Of a stretch of 18,827 nt of DNA, positions 1 to 6,877 are shown one piece after another. The position numbers and the translations under genes are program-made. Origin of the DNA: Chitinophagales bacterium (GTDB taxonomy: Bacteria; Bacteroidota; Bacteroidia; Chitinophagales; BACL12); contig JACMJP010000161.1 in NCBI GenBank assembly GCA_014380545.1, positions 1-18,827 on the forward strand, written 5' to 3'. The notes under the pieces were generated by a model. The model saw only the letters and a list, made by a program, of their open reading frames with translations, did no database searches and was not told the origin of the DNA. How positions within the stretch are numbered: the first letter of the stretch is position 1; the number at the start of each line of letters is the position of its first letter.

Positions 1-173
1 AGTGAATCAATATTTTTTTTAACTCTGGGCGCTACATGATCATTGTAGTAAGTATCTGTGAGATTGCAAACAAACCTTTCTTCATCTGCTGTTTTCTTCC
101 CGGATTGTCCGTTTGCTCTTATTGATAAGATCAGGATCATTATCAACAAAGAATAGTTATATAAATTTTTCAT
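1..173 (-). CDS. Secreted protein of unknown function, N-terminal fragment
   Basis: This is the first 57 codons of a gene that runs off the left edge of the window. The protein starts MKNLYNYSLLIMILILS and has a typical signal peptide: a short basic N-terminus, a hydrophobic core and a small-residue end around ANGQ. The mature part begins SGKKTADEERFVCNLTDTYY. It is therefore probably exported to the periplasm or beyond. Too little is present to assign a family. It lies 51 nt downstream of the next secreted-protein gene on the same strand, so the two may be co-transcribed. There is no Shine-Dalgarno sequence, as is usual in Bacteroidota. Confidence 0.7.
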   Translation of the reverse strand, partial: MKNLYNYSLLIMILILSIRANGQSGKKTADEERFVCNLTDTYYNDHVAPRVKKNIDS

Positions 174-224
174 AAAATAGTTTTTAGTTATTGAATATTC
201 ATTGTGAAAGGAAGAACCCTGGTG

Positions 225-1565
225 TTATTTGTTTTCCAGTTCAGTAATCTTTTGCGCAAGCACATCATTCATCTTTTTCAATTCAATAATGTATAGTGTA
301 AGCTCTTCAATTTTTTCCATCATGGTTACCTGCATTTCGCCAACATGCAAACCATTATTTTGAATTTCTTCTGCTGAGGGAACATTAGGTAAATGATTAT
401 TTTCTGTGATAAATTTTTCAAGTGCATCAATATCCATTAAAGTATAATCTTCATTAAATACATAATCTGCCCATGGATATATTTCTACTCTTAGTTCTTC
501 ACAAACTATTCTTCCGTCAACACTTAATTTATATCCTGATTTTGGAGTTACTGTAGCACCTCCCATTACAATATTTCCACTATGATCAATATACATTCTT
601 GTTGTAGCGTTGGATGCAAAAACTAACCTACCATCTGTATTAGCGGCATGTATACCAATGCGCAAGTCTTCCCCTAGTGCCTGCATATAACCGAGGTTTT
701 CATCACCGTCTCTTAGCGTAATATAAGGATCAGTGCCATCAAGAACAACTACATCTTCAGTACCTGAGATAGTAAGTTGCGCTGTTGAAACAACGTCTGT
801 TGTGCCTATTCCTATTTGAGAACTTACATGCAGATCACCGTTAACGCCTAATTCAAAATTTGTATATGGTGTGGATGTGTTTATTGTTACTTCACCTGAA
901 GGATGCACAAATAATTTATCAAAGCCATTTGCTCTTAAAATAACTCTGCCTGTATCATTAGTAATATATGTTGCTAATTTCAGATCATTACCATCAGCCT
1001 GCAGATAACCAACATCAACTCCTGCATTTTCCATACTGATATAAGGTGCAGTTCCGTCAATGGTCACAACTTCACTTGTTCCGTTGATTGTTAATTTACT
1101 TTCTGTACTTGTGGTATTAAGGGAAAGATTATTTAGAAAAGAATTCCCATTGGCATGAATATCATTCCATGAATTTGCTGCGCTTCCGAGATCTAATGTA
1201 TTATCTGCATTCGGATTTAATGACTGGTTAATTGCAGTAGCATTTAAATTAGCAAGTGTTTTATTTGCGCCTCCTGCATTTGTCACCGGGCCCCATGCTG
1301 CACCGTTATAGAAATAAAATCCCGGAGATGCATTTGTCTGATAAATTAATAAACCTGTAGCAGGTGCTGCAATTGCATTGCGCTGCGCCTGGGTCATGCG
1401 GGGAACGAGCATTCCCTGTGTGGTTGAGGTCATTTCAAGAATTGATGAGGCATTAGGCGCTAATGTTCCGATGCCTGCACTTCCTGTGGCAGGAAATGTA
1501 TTTGTTTGTGCGTACAATAATTGCAGTGTTGCACAAAAGGTGATAAATAAAATTGTCTTTTTCAT
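225..1565 (-). CDS. Secreted structural protein with internal duplication and tail-fibre-like C-terminus
   Basis: The 446-residue protein begins with a signal peptide (MKKTILFITFCATLQLLYAQ). I chose this Met because an in-frame ATG seven codons upstream would put extra residues in front of the signal peptide. Residues about 25-95 resemble the N-terminal part common in Bacteroidota surface proteins (GSAGIGT, TTQGMLVPRMTQAQRNAI, GLLIYQT, FYFYNGAAW). Two ungapped 73-residue repeats follow at about residues 156-228 and 262-334. The C-terminal 95 residues (YKLSVDGRIVCEELRV, HLPNVPSAEE, GLHVGEMQ, then a coiled-coil-like IEELTLYIIELKK) match the tail-fibre or peptidase-S74-like end of many Bacteroidota secreted proteins. 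The role is probably structural or adhesive at the cell surface; the exact function is unknown. A degenerate copy of the palindrome found before the neighbouring regulator gene lies just upstream. Confidence 0.85.
   Translation of the reverse strand: MKKTILFITFCATLQLLYAQTNTFPATGSAGIGTLAPNASSILEMTSTTQGMLVPRMTQAQRNAIAAPATGLLIYQTNASPGFYFYNGAAWGPVTNAGGANKTLANLNATAINQSLNPNADNTLDLGSAANSWNDIHANGNSFLNNLSLNTTSTESKLTINGTSEVVTIDGTAPYISMENAGVDVGYLQADGNDLKLATYITNDTGRVILRANGFDKLFVHPSGEVTINTSTPYTNFELGVNGDLHVSSQIGIGTTDVVSTAQLTISGTEDVVVLDGTDPYITLRDGDENLGYMQALGEDLRIGIHAANTDGRLVFASNATTRMYIDHSGNIVMGGATVTPKSGYKLSVDGRIVCEELRVEIYPWADYVFNEDYTLMDIDALEKFITENNHLPNVPSAEEIQNNGLHVGEMQVTMMEKIEELTLYIIELKKMNDVLAQKITELENK
564..782 (-). 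repeat. Second copy of a 73-residue internal protein repeat
   Basis: This stretch encodes about residues 262-334 of the secreted protein, from AQLTISGT to the HSGNIVM segment. It aligns without gaps to the copy at 882-1100, with about 26 of 73 residues identical by eye. Shared anchors are LTI-GT, VV--DGT-PYI, GY-QA-G-DL, GR and SG. Confidence 0.75.
882..1100 (-). repeat. First copy of a 73-residue internal protein repeat
   Basis: This stretch encodes about residues 156-228 of the secreted protein, from SKLTINGT to the PSGEVTI segment. It pairs with the copy at 564-782, offset by 106 codons. The low identity points to an old duplication of a beta-rich unit rather than a recent one. Confidence 0.75.
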
Positions 1566-1583
1566 AATAGTATTTTTTAATTG

Positions 1584-1630
1584 CAAAATTGATTTCAGAT
1601 AAGAAGTAAAAAAATAACCTAATACGGTTA
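1584..1630 (-). promoter_or_regulatory. Putative promoter and operator of the secreted-protein gene
   Basis: On the minus strand a CAATTTTG (1584-1591) matches the Bacteroidota -7 box TAnnTTTG at all but one fixed position. No clear -33 TTG is seen. Upstream lies the imperfect palindrome TAACCTAATACGGTTA (1615-1630, plus-strand reading), which shares its outer TAACC/GGTTA arms with the perfect palindrome at 2416-2431. Its centre is about 35 nt upstream of the -7 box, close to where an activator that replaces a weak -33 element would bind. The role is inferred. Confidence 0.45.
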
Positions 1631-1706
1631 TGATAAAAACGGAGGAGAAAATATGAATCTGAAAAATTATCTAATAAAATAACTGAAGAGGTGAATTAAT
1701 TGCAAA

Positions 1707-2360
1707 TTAAATGATCTTTTGATTGATCACTTTTAAGATGGCTTCAGAAATGCTTTCGACATGCAATTTTTTATAAATGTGTTTCATGTGGCTGCGAACT
1801 GTTTCGTAAGCAATATCATATTTCACAGCAATCATTTTATAACTTTTTCCTTCCACAAGTAATTGCAGGATTTCTTTTTCCCGGGATGTTAAATTATAAT
1901 TTTCATTATCCGGATAAACGGGTGCGAATTTTTGAAATAGCTGTAATACTTTTCTAGCAACGTTGGTGCTCATTGGAGAACCACCCTGATATACATCGTT
2001 GATTGCATTAATTAATTCAGATGGCGTACCATTCTTGAGTAAATAACCTGATGCACCGGCGCAAATCGCATTAAAAATATTATCATCATCATCAAAAACA
2101 GTTTGCATTAATATTTGGAGATCACGGAATTCAGATTTAATTTTTTTAACCCCATCAATACCATTCATTTCAGGCATTTCAATATCCATTAACACCACAT
2201 CGGGCTTTGATTGTTTAATCTGAAAGATTGCATCTGTGCAATCGGCCCATGCACCTACACAGGAATAACCGGGTGTACCGTTAATAATAAAATACAGACT
2301 TTCCCGATAATGTTTGTTATCTTCAAAAATGACTACACGAATGCTTTTTTGATCTGCCAT
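1707..2360 (-). CDS. NarL/LuxR-family response regulator
   Basis: The 217-residue protein has a receiver domain (about 6-125) and a LuxR-type helix-turn-helix (about 154-215). The receiver shows the acidic pair E13/D14, the phosphoacceptor D59 in VVLMDIEMPEMNG, T87 and the conserved K109. The HTH begins LTSREKEILQLLVEGKS and contains ETVRSHMKHIYKKL. It should be phosphorylated by the kinase encoded immediately upstream on the same strand (63 nt gap) and then bind DNA as a dimer. The 63-nt gap is dense in dyad symmetry, including a perfect 16-nt palindrome, which suggests autoregulation. The NarL/LuxR family assignment is firm; the targets are unknown. Confidence 0.95.
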   Translation of the reverse strand: MADQKSIRVVIFEDNKHYRESLYFIINGTPGYSCVGAWADCTDAIFQIKQSKPDVVLMDIEMPEMNGIDGVKKIKSEFRDLQILMQTVFDDDDNIFNAICAGASGYLLKNGTPSELINAINDVYQGGSPMSTNVARKVLQLFQKFAPVYPDNENYNLTSREKEILQLLVEGKSYKMIAVKYDIAYETVRSHMKHIYKKLHVESISEAILKVINQKII

Positions 2361-2392
2361 GTGATGTGTTGAGAAACGTATTTATAAAGGTC

Positions 2393-2431
2393 GTGAACAT
2401 TCACCAATTGTGGTGTAACCTAATTAGGTTA
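2393..2431. promoter_or_regulatory. Three adjacent palindromes before the response regulator gene
   Basis: Three dyad-symmetric elements are packed into 39 nt: GTGAACATTCAC (2393-2404), CACCA-attg-TGGTG (2402-2415) and the perfect 16-mer TAACCTAATTAGGTTA (2416-2431). The last overlaps the stop codon of the kinase gene, so half of it is also coding. A possible -7 box (TACGTTTC on the minus strand, 2373-2380) lies between this cluster and the regulator start. No T-run follows, so it does not look like a terminator. I read it as a candidate operator for the NarL-type regulator. Confidence 0.5.
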
Positions 2432-4511
2432 TATGCATTTTAAAGATTACTGAAGTGCCTTCTCCAATTTTTGAAATTATTTCAACGTTGCCGTTTATTT
2501 CTTTTGCCCTGAACTTCATGTTTTTTAATCCGTTACCCTGATTTATCATACTTTCTTCCCCGGAAGATTCTACAACAAAACCCTTCCCGTCATCAGAAAC
2601 TTCCAGCATTAAAATATTCTGTTGTTCTTTTAACCTGATGATTATTTTTTTACACTCAGCATATTTTACAGCATTATTTACAGCTTCTTTAAAAATGAGA
2701 TATATATTGCGGCGTTTTTCCATCGGTATATCTAACTGAGCGGTCTCATCCCAAATAAAATCAGGTATAATATTATTTGCAGCACACAGATCAGTTGCAA
2801 ACGAACGCATCCTGCTCTGAAGGTTTTTAATTTCATCATATTTAGGATTAATTGCCCACACAATGTCGCTCATATTTTCAACAATTTCTTTTGCATTTTC
2901 GCTAATCTTCTTTAGCATCTTTCCTGCTTCCGGTAATTTTTCTTCTGCCTGTGTTTTCACAACTTCACTATATAACCTGATGCTGCTGAGTGATGCTCCT
3001 ATATCATCATGCATATCTAAAGCGATATTTGTACGCAGCTGTTGTATTTCATTTAACCTTTCAAGTTTTTCAATCTTAAGATCAGTTTTTCTTTTTAGCT
3101 GAATGCGTTTAAATAATGCGAATCCTGTAATTCCAAATAAAATTGCTAAAGCTGACGAGCTGATAATAGCAATTCGTTGTCTTGATAGTTTTGTATTTGA
3201 AATTTCCTGTTGTGCGTTGAGTAAAATAATTTCATTATCTTTTTTTTCTGTTTCGTATTGAATATTTAATTCCTCAAGTTTTTGATGCGATTTAATTTCA
3301 GCGATTGAATCATAATATAATGTTATTTTGTTCAAAAGCGTAAAAGCACCTTCATAATTACCTGTTGCCTGGTAATAATTCATTTTTTGTTGCTGGAAGG
3401 TGATGATACAATCCTCAATTTTGCTGGTTTCCGCTAATTTTTCAGCTATGTTAATTATTTCCCTTTGTTCTTCATACCTTCCTCTTAGATGTAATACTTC
3501 ACTGAGTTGTACAAGTGATGAAAAATTATCATAGGTAAGTATGGAAATGTCCTGAAGCTTTATCGTTTCTCTAATTATTTCCTCTGCTCTGTCTAAAGAA
3601 TCTAATTTTATTAGAGCTTGTGAAAAGTTACCGAGAGATTGAATATAAGAATTTACAGGGGTATATTTTTTTTTAAGCTGGACACTTTCGTTAGCATATT
3701 TGTAAGCCAGTTTAAATTCTCCCTTATCGTAATAATTACTGCCTGTGTGATCGTAAATTTCTCCCTGCATGCCTTTAAGTTCAAGCCGTTGTGCAATTTC
3801 TCCGGCTTTTAATAAGTATTTTATATCATCTTCGTTCTTACCTAAAATAGATCCGTATTTAAAATAGACAAGCATTAGATTTATTTCTTCATTGAAATTT
3901 TCAGCTAGTTTAACAGCTTGTATCGTCAATTTAACCGCTTCATCTTTCTTTCTTTTTTTTACTAAAGGCAAAGCTTTACCGGAGTATAAACTGCATAGTA
4001 ATTTTATATCTTCAGGATCATCAGATTGTTTATTTGCCAGTGCAATACCTTTATCAAAATAAATGATTGAGGAATCAATTTTGTAATTAGCGTTTAGCAT
4101 TATACCCTTGATCAAATAATAGTAAGCTGTTGCAAAAGAGCGCTCCTTTTTTTCAGTTATTAAATTTAAAAGTGACGCACTGTTTTCGGTAATTACAAGT
4201 GCAGTATCCGGATGTTCATCGGTAAAATATATATTTGCTAGTGTAAGTTTAGAAAACAATAATTCAGAAGGATCTCCTGATTTATTAGCAAAGCTTAATG
4301 ATTTGTTTGCGTATTCTTTCGCTTTTTGAATCTGGAAAAGAAGCCTGTAATAATTTGCAATCTCCCTCGTATTTTTTGCAAGAACAGAAAAATCTTTTTC
4401 TACCAGATTTTTTTTCTTTAATTCCTCTATCATTTGCGGAACAGTCTGGGTAAAGCAAATGCCCTGAGAAATAAAAATTACGCAAAACAGGATTGTACAA
4501 TGTAATTTCAT
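2424..4511 (-). CDS. Sensor histidine kinase with periplasmic TPR domain (HisKA_3 type)
   Basis: The 695-residue kinase has an N-terminal signal peptide or anchor (about 1-21) and a long helical TPR-like region (about 30-400, with pairs such as GEFKLAYKYANESVQL). A coiled segment follows, then one transmembrane helix (about 447-467, IAIISSSALAILFGITGF), and then the cytoplasmic kinase core. The HisKA_3 motif is DMHDDIGASLSSI with phosphoacceptor H501. The HATPase domain shows the N box FKEAVNNAVKYA (607-618), DDGKGF (640-645) and GNGLKNM (659-665). This architecture is standard for Bacteroidota kinases that partner NarL/LuxR regulators, and the regulator gene follows directly. The TPR part probably senses a protein or peptide in the periplasm; the signal is unknown. 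Confidence 0.93.
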   Translation of the reverse strand: MKLHCTILFCVIFISQGICFTQTVPQMIEELKKKNLVEKDFSVLAKNTREIANYYRLLFQIQKAKEYANKSLSFANKSGDPSELLFSKLTLANIYFTDEHPDTALVITENSASLLNLITEKKERSFATAYYYLIKGIMLNANYKIDSSIIYFDKGIALANKQSDDPEDIKLLCSLYSGKALPLVKKRKKDEAVKLTIQAVKLAENFNEEINLMLVYFKYGSILGKNEDDIKYLLKAGEIAQRLELKGMQGEIYDHTGSNYYDKGEFKLAYKYANESVQLKKKYTPVNSYIQSLGNFSQALIKLDSLDRAEEIIRETIKLQDISILTYDNFSSLVQLSEVLHLRGRYEEQREIINIAEKLAETSKIEDCIITFQQQKMNYYQATGNYEGAFTLLNKITLYYDSIAEIKSHQKLEELNIQYETEKKDNEIILLNAQQEISNTKLSRQRIAIISSSALAILFGITGFALFKRIQLKRKTDLKIEKLERLNEIQQLRTNIALDMHDDIGASLSSIRLYSEVVKTQAEEKLPEAGKMLKKISENAKEIVENMSDIVWAINPKYDEIKNLQSRMRSFATDLCAANNIIPDFIWDETAQLDIPMEKRRNIYLIFKEAVNNAVKYAECKKIIIRLKEQQNILMLEVSDDGKGFVVESSGEESMINQGNGLKNMKFRAKEINGNVEIISKIGEGTSVIFKMHIT

Positions 4512-4594
4512 TTTACATAAGTATGTGCTTGGGGGTACATGTAAACTTTTAATTGCCGTAAAAGTAACGCCGGTCTTATTTTTTTAATAAACCT

Positions 4595-4620
4595 CAAATT
4601 TATGTTACATAATTGGTAAC
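4595..4620 (-). promoter_or_regulatory. Putative promoter with inverted repeat for the kinase gene
   Basis: The minus strand carries TAAATTTG (4595-4602), a full match to the -7 consensus TAnnTTTG. Immediately upstream, GTTACATAATTGGTAAC (4604-4620, plus reading) is an inverted repeat with 5-bp arms and a 7-nt spacer; it sits where the -33 region would be, and there is no TTG there. This suggests an activator-dependent promoter with a leader of roughly 75 nt before the kinase start. Confidence 0.45.
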
Positions 4621-4624
4621 TTCC

Positions 4625-4671
4625 ATAAAACAAAAAGCCCCGCAATTTACTGCGAGGGCTTTTTGTTTTAT
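4625..4671. terminator. Strong bidirectional terminator after rplI
   Basis: The arms 4625-4640 and 4656-4671 are perfect reverse complements over 16 bp (ATAAAACAAAAAGCCC). They are extended inward by CGCA/TGCG with a one-base bulge and close on an ATTTAC loop. The T-rich and A-rich arms supply U-tracts in both directions. It lies 21 nt after the rplI stop codon. Confidence 0.93.
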
Positions 4672-4691
4672 TATAAACTTCTCCAACTTTT

Positions 4692-5138
4692 TTATTCTTC
4701 CACTACTTCAAAATTCACCTCTACTTTCATATCTTTTAATAGGTGGATGGATGCAGTGTAAGTACCGAGGGTTTTTATTTCTTCGGTAACAGAAATTTTC
4801 TTGCGGTCAATTTCAATACCCATTTGTTTTTTAATCGCTTCTGCTAATTGCACATTTGTAACACTTCCAAATATCTTATCACTTTGACCAACTTTAGCTC
4901 CTACTTTCACCGTTGTCTTTGTAAAGAGGTCCTTCATCTGCTCCATCTTATCTGCAAATTTCTTTTCTTTAGCATCAGTCTGCCGTTTTAATTCTTCCAG
5001 CATACGACGGTTTCCATCGTTTGCAACAACAGCTAATTTTTTAGGGATCAGAAAATTTCTCCCGTAGCCATCACGAACTTTAACAATACTATTCGCATCG
5101 CCAAGTTTATCTACATCCTTTAATAATATCACTTCCAT
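4692..5138 (-). CDS. rplI: 50S ribosomal protein bL9
   Basis: The 148-residue protein is full length for bL9. The N-terminal rRNA-binding domain begins MEVILLKDVDKLGDANSIVKV and contains GYGRNFLIPKKLAV, the family signature. A long charged connecting helix (about 42-75) and a C-terminal domain with GKIFGSVTN-type sequence (here SDKIFGSVTN) and EIKTLGTY follow. bL9 binds 23S rRNA at the base of the L1 stalk. It is the last gene of the rpsF-rpsR-rplI operon, only 6 nt after rpsR, and is followed by a strong terminator. Its start has no Shine-Dalgarno sequence, in contrast to rpsR. Confidence 0.98.
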   Translation of the reverse strand: MEVILLKDVDKLGDANSIVKVRDGYGRNFLIPKKLAVVANDGNRRMLEELKRQTDAKEKKFADKMEQMKDLFTKTTVKVGAKVGQSDKIFGSVTNVQLAEAIKKQMGIEIDRKKISVTEEIKTLGTYTASIHLLKDMKVEVNFEVVEE

Positions 5139-5144
5139 TGTAAA

Positions 5145-5411
5145 TTATTTAAATAAATCAGTAACATAAGGTAAAATTGCTATCTGCCGACCTCTTTTAA
5201 TAGCCTGCGCCACTCTGCGTTGATATTTTAATGAGTTTCCTGTTAAACGTCTTGGTAAAATTTTCCCCTGCTCATTTAAAAATTTCGTAAGGAAATCAGG
5301 GTTCTTATAATCTATGTATTTGATACCGCTTTTCTTAAAACGGCAATACTTTTTGCGCAGATTCCCAATTTTGGGTGCTGCAAGATATCTGATATTTTTA
5401 TTTGCTGCCAT
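5145..5411 (-). CDS. rpsR: 30S ribosomal protein bS18
   Basis: The 88-residue protein is full length, with the bS18 core KYCRFKKSGIKYIDYKNPDFL, GKILPRRLTGNSLKYQRRV and AIKRGRQIAILPYV. bS18 sits on the 30S platform with bS6 and, in Bacteroidota, with bS21, where the three proteins form a pocket that sequesters the 3' tail of 16S rRNA. Its start is preceded by an unusually good Shine-Dalgarno sequence (see the 5418-5425 entry), whereas the flanking rpsF and rplI starts have none. The gene is 12 nt downstream of rpsF and 6 nt upstream of rplI in one operon. Confidence 0.98.
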   Translation of the reverse strand: MAANKNIRYLAAPKIGNLRKKYCRFKKSGIKYIDYKNPDFLTKFLNEQGKILPRRLTGNSLKYQRRVAQAIKRGRQIAILPYVTDLFK

Positions 5412-5417
5412 AATTTT

Positions 5418-5425
5418 CCTCCTTT
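5418..5425 (-). promoter_or_regulatory. Strong Shine-Dalgarno sequence of rpsR
   Basis: The minus strand reads AAAGGAGG followed by a 6-nt spacer (AAAATT) and the rpsR ATG. Its first two bases are the last two of the rpsF TAA stop codon. The eight bases would pair with the anti-SD core CCUCCUUU. This is the only intergenic gene start in the window with such a sequence; the other good match, GGAGG before the PstS-like gene, lies inside coding DNA and encodes Trp-Arg. Confidence 0.8.
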
Positions 5426-5804
5426 AAGCTACAGATGGTTCTGATTTTTCTTTTGTTTCAGTCTTTCTTCCTCTTCCTATTTCGCCTCTTCGTTTGCGTT
5501 CATTATAGTCAATCGAATACTTATCGAGACGAATAGTATGGTGGCGGAGAACATTTTCGTCACGGGTAAATTGCAGTTCAAGGTTTCCTACAACATTACC
5601 CGGGCCTATATATTCAAGCAAATAATAGATGCCAGTTGTTTTCTTCCGTATTGGATACGCAAGCTGGCGGAGTCCCCAAAGTTCTTCATGCACTAATTGT
5701 GCACCGTGTTGCTTCAGGTATTCTTTGTAATTACCGGTTGATATTTTCACATCATCATCGCTGAGTACCGGAGTAAGAATCACGATTGTTTCGTACTGAT
5801 TCAT
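5424..5804 (-). CDS. rpsF: 30S ribosomal protein bS6
   Basis: The 126-residue protein starts MNQYETIVILTPVLSDDDV and shows the bS6 fold signatures ELWGLRQLAYPIRKKTTGIYYLLEY and FTRDENVLRHHTIRLDKY. A basic tail ends in EPSVA. I place the start at this Met rather than at an in-frame ATG 12 codons upstream, because the family begins here and the predicted promoter would put the transcript start downstream of the longer version. bS6 pairs with bS18 on the 30S platform. It is the first gene of the operon. Confidence 0.97.
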   Translation of the reverse strand: MNQYETIVILTPVLSDDDVKISTGNYKEYLKQHGAQLVHEELWGLRQLAYPIRKKTTGIYYLLEYIGPGNVVGNLELQFTRDENVLRHHTIRLDKYSIDYNERKRRGEIGRGRKTETKEKSEPSVA

Positions 5805-5837
5805 TGTATCTTTTATCGTTTTGTTTAAAACGGGCAG

Positions 5838-5870
5838 CAAAAATACGAAATGCCACTCAAAACTTCCAAA
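5838..5870 (-). promoter_or_regulatory. Promoter of the rpsF-rpsR-rplI operon
   Basis: On the minus strand TTTG (5867-5870), a 21-nt spacer and TATTTTTG (5838-5845) match the Bacteroidota -33/-7 consensus TTTG and TAnnTTTG. Transcription would begin near 5831, giving a leader of about 27 nt. Confidence 0.65.
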
Positions 5871-5963
5871 CAGGGTTCATCTTTTCTCCTTCATACAATT
5901 TATTCTGTAAACCTTTTAAACCATTTTAGCATCTGAAGGGTCGAAGCTGTAAAATTTTATATT

Positions 5964-6800
5964 ATGAAGAAGAATCTTAAAAATTTCGCCCTTGCAGTAG
6001 TTTTAAGCACAACTGCTTTTGTAGCCTGTAACAAAGATACAGCAAACAATGAAGCACAAACTTCCATTGATAACGGTTTGGCAGATAATTATTTTAATGA
6101 CATGTACGCTGTAGTTAATAATGCTGCAGCAGATAATGGATTTGCCGGATTTATGAGTGATAATTCTGCTAATAAAACAGCATCGTCTTCCTGCCCCGAA
6201 GTAATATTTAGTGAACCATTAGGTACATTTCCTAATACAATGACTATTGATTTTGGTGATGGATGTATCAGTTATTTCGGAATTGAAAGAAAAGGAAAGA
6301 TCATTTCAACATTTACAGGACCTTATAAAGATGCCGGGACAATTATTACCATTACTACTGAAGATTATTATGTAAATGGTGTGCAGGTGGAAGGAATAAA
6401 AACAATTACAAATCTTGGTTTGAATGATGCAGATAATATGCATTTCTCAATTGTTGTTACTGATGCGAAGATCACTTTATTAAGCGGAGCAGATATTACT
6501 TGGAATAGTGAGAGAGACCGTGAATGGGTGGAAGGGATTTCAACACCGGAAATTACAGATGATGTATATTCTATTACCGGAAGTGCAACAGGAATTAACC
6601 GTGATGATATTCCTTTCACTATGCTTATAATAGAGGCATTAAGAAAAGAAATGGATTGCAACTGGATTGTGAGCGGAGTTTGTGAAATAACCCCTGACGG
6701 AGAAGAAACAAGAACAATTAATTATGGTGACGGAGAATGTGATAATGAAGCAACGTTGACAGTTGGAGGTTTTACAACTACTATAGAATTACCATTTTAA
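5964..6800 (+). CDS. Lipoprotein of unknown function
   Basis: The 278-residue protein starts with a lipoprotein signal peptide (MKKNLKNFALAVVLSTTAFVAC) with the acylated cysteine at about 22. An Asn- and Ala-rich linker follows (about 23-75), then a beta-rich domain. Notable motifs are MTIDFGDGC, ERKGKI, GPYKDAGTIITITTEDYYVNG and, near the end, INYGDGECDNEATLTVGG. The two DFGDGC/NYGDGEC segments may mark related halves, and the paired cysteines may form disulfides in the periplasm. I know this only as a general Bacteroidota lipoprotein type without an assigned function. It is a single plus-strand gene divergent from the ribosomal operon, and it ends at a strong bidirectional terminator. No convincing -33/-7 pair was found. 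Confidence 0.85.
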   Translation: MKKNLKNFALAVVLSTTAFVACNKDTANNEAQTSIDNGLADNYFNDMYAVVNNAAADNGFAGFMSDNSANKTASSSCPEVIFSEPLGTFPNTMTIDFGDGCISYFGIERKGKIISTFTGPYKDAGTIITITTEDYYVNGVQVEGIKTITNLGLNDADNMHFSIVVTDAKITLLSGADITWNSERDREWVEGISTPEITDDVYSITGSATGINRDDIPFTMLIIEALRKEMDCNWIVSGVCEITPDGEETRTINYGDGECDNEATLTVGGFTTTIELPF

Positions 6801-6815
6801 TTTCCTGTATTGGTT

Positions 6816-6859
6816 ATAAATAATAAACCCGCTAAATTCTTAGCGGGTTTATTATTTAT
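6816..6859. terminator. Bidirectional terminator between convergent genes
   Basis: Arms 6816-6834 and 6841-6859 are perfect reverse complements over 19 bp (ending in CCCGCTA/TAGCGGG), around an AATTCT loop. The outer arms are A/T only, giving U-tracts in both directions. It serves the plus-strand lipoprotein gene and the minus-strand TPR gene. Confidence 0.93.
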
Positions 6860-6877
6860 GGTTATTAGTTTTCTTTG

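Noticed and set aside
225..1565. Possible prophage tail fibre gene
   Set aside because: The C-terminus resembles tail-fibre chaperone domains, but the protein has a signal peptide and no phage genes surround it; such ends are common in secreted Bacteroidota proteins.
1641..1682. Plus-strand mini-ORF (MNLKNYLIK) with GGAGGAG upstream
   Set aside because: Only nine codons, opposite to the local transcription direction and between two minus-strand genes; the lineage rarely uses SD sequences, so the match is probably chance.
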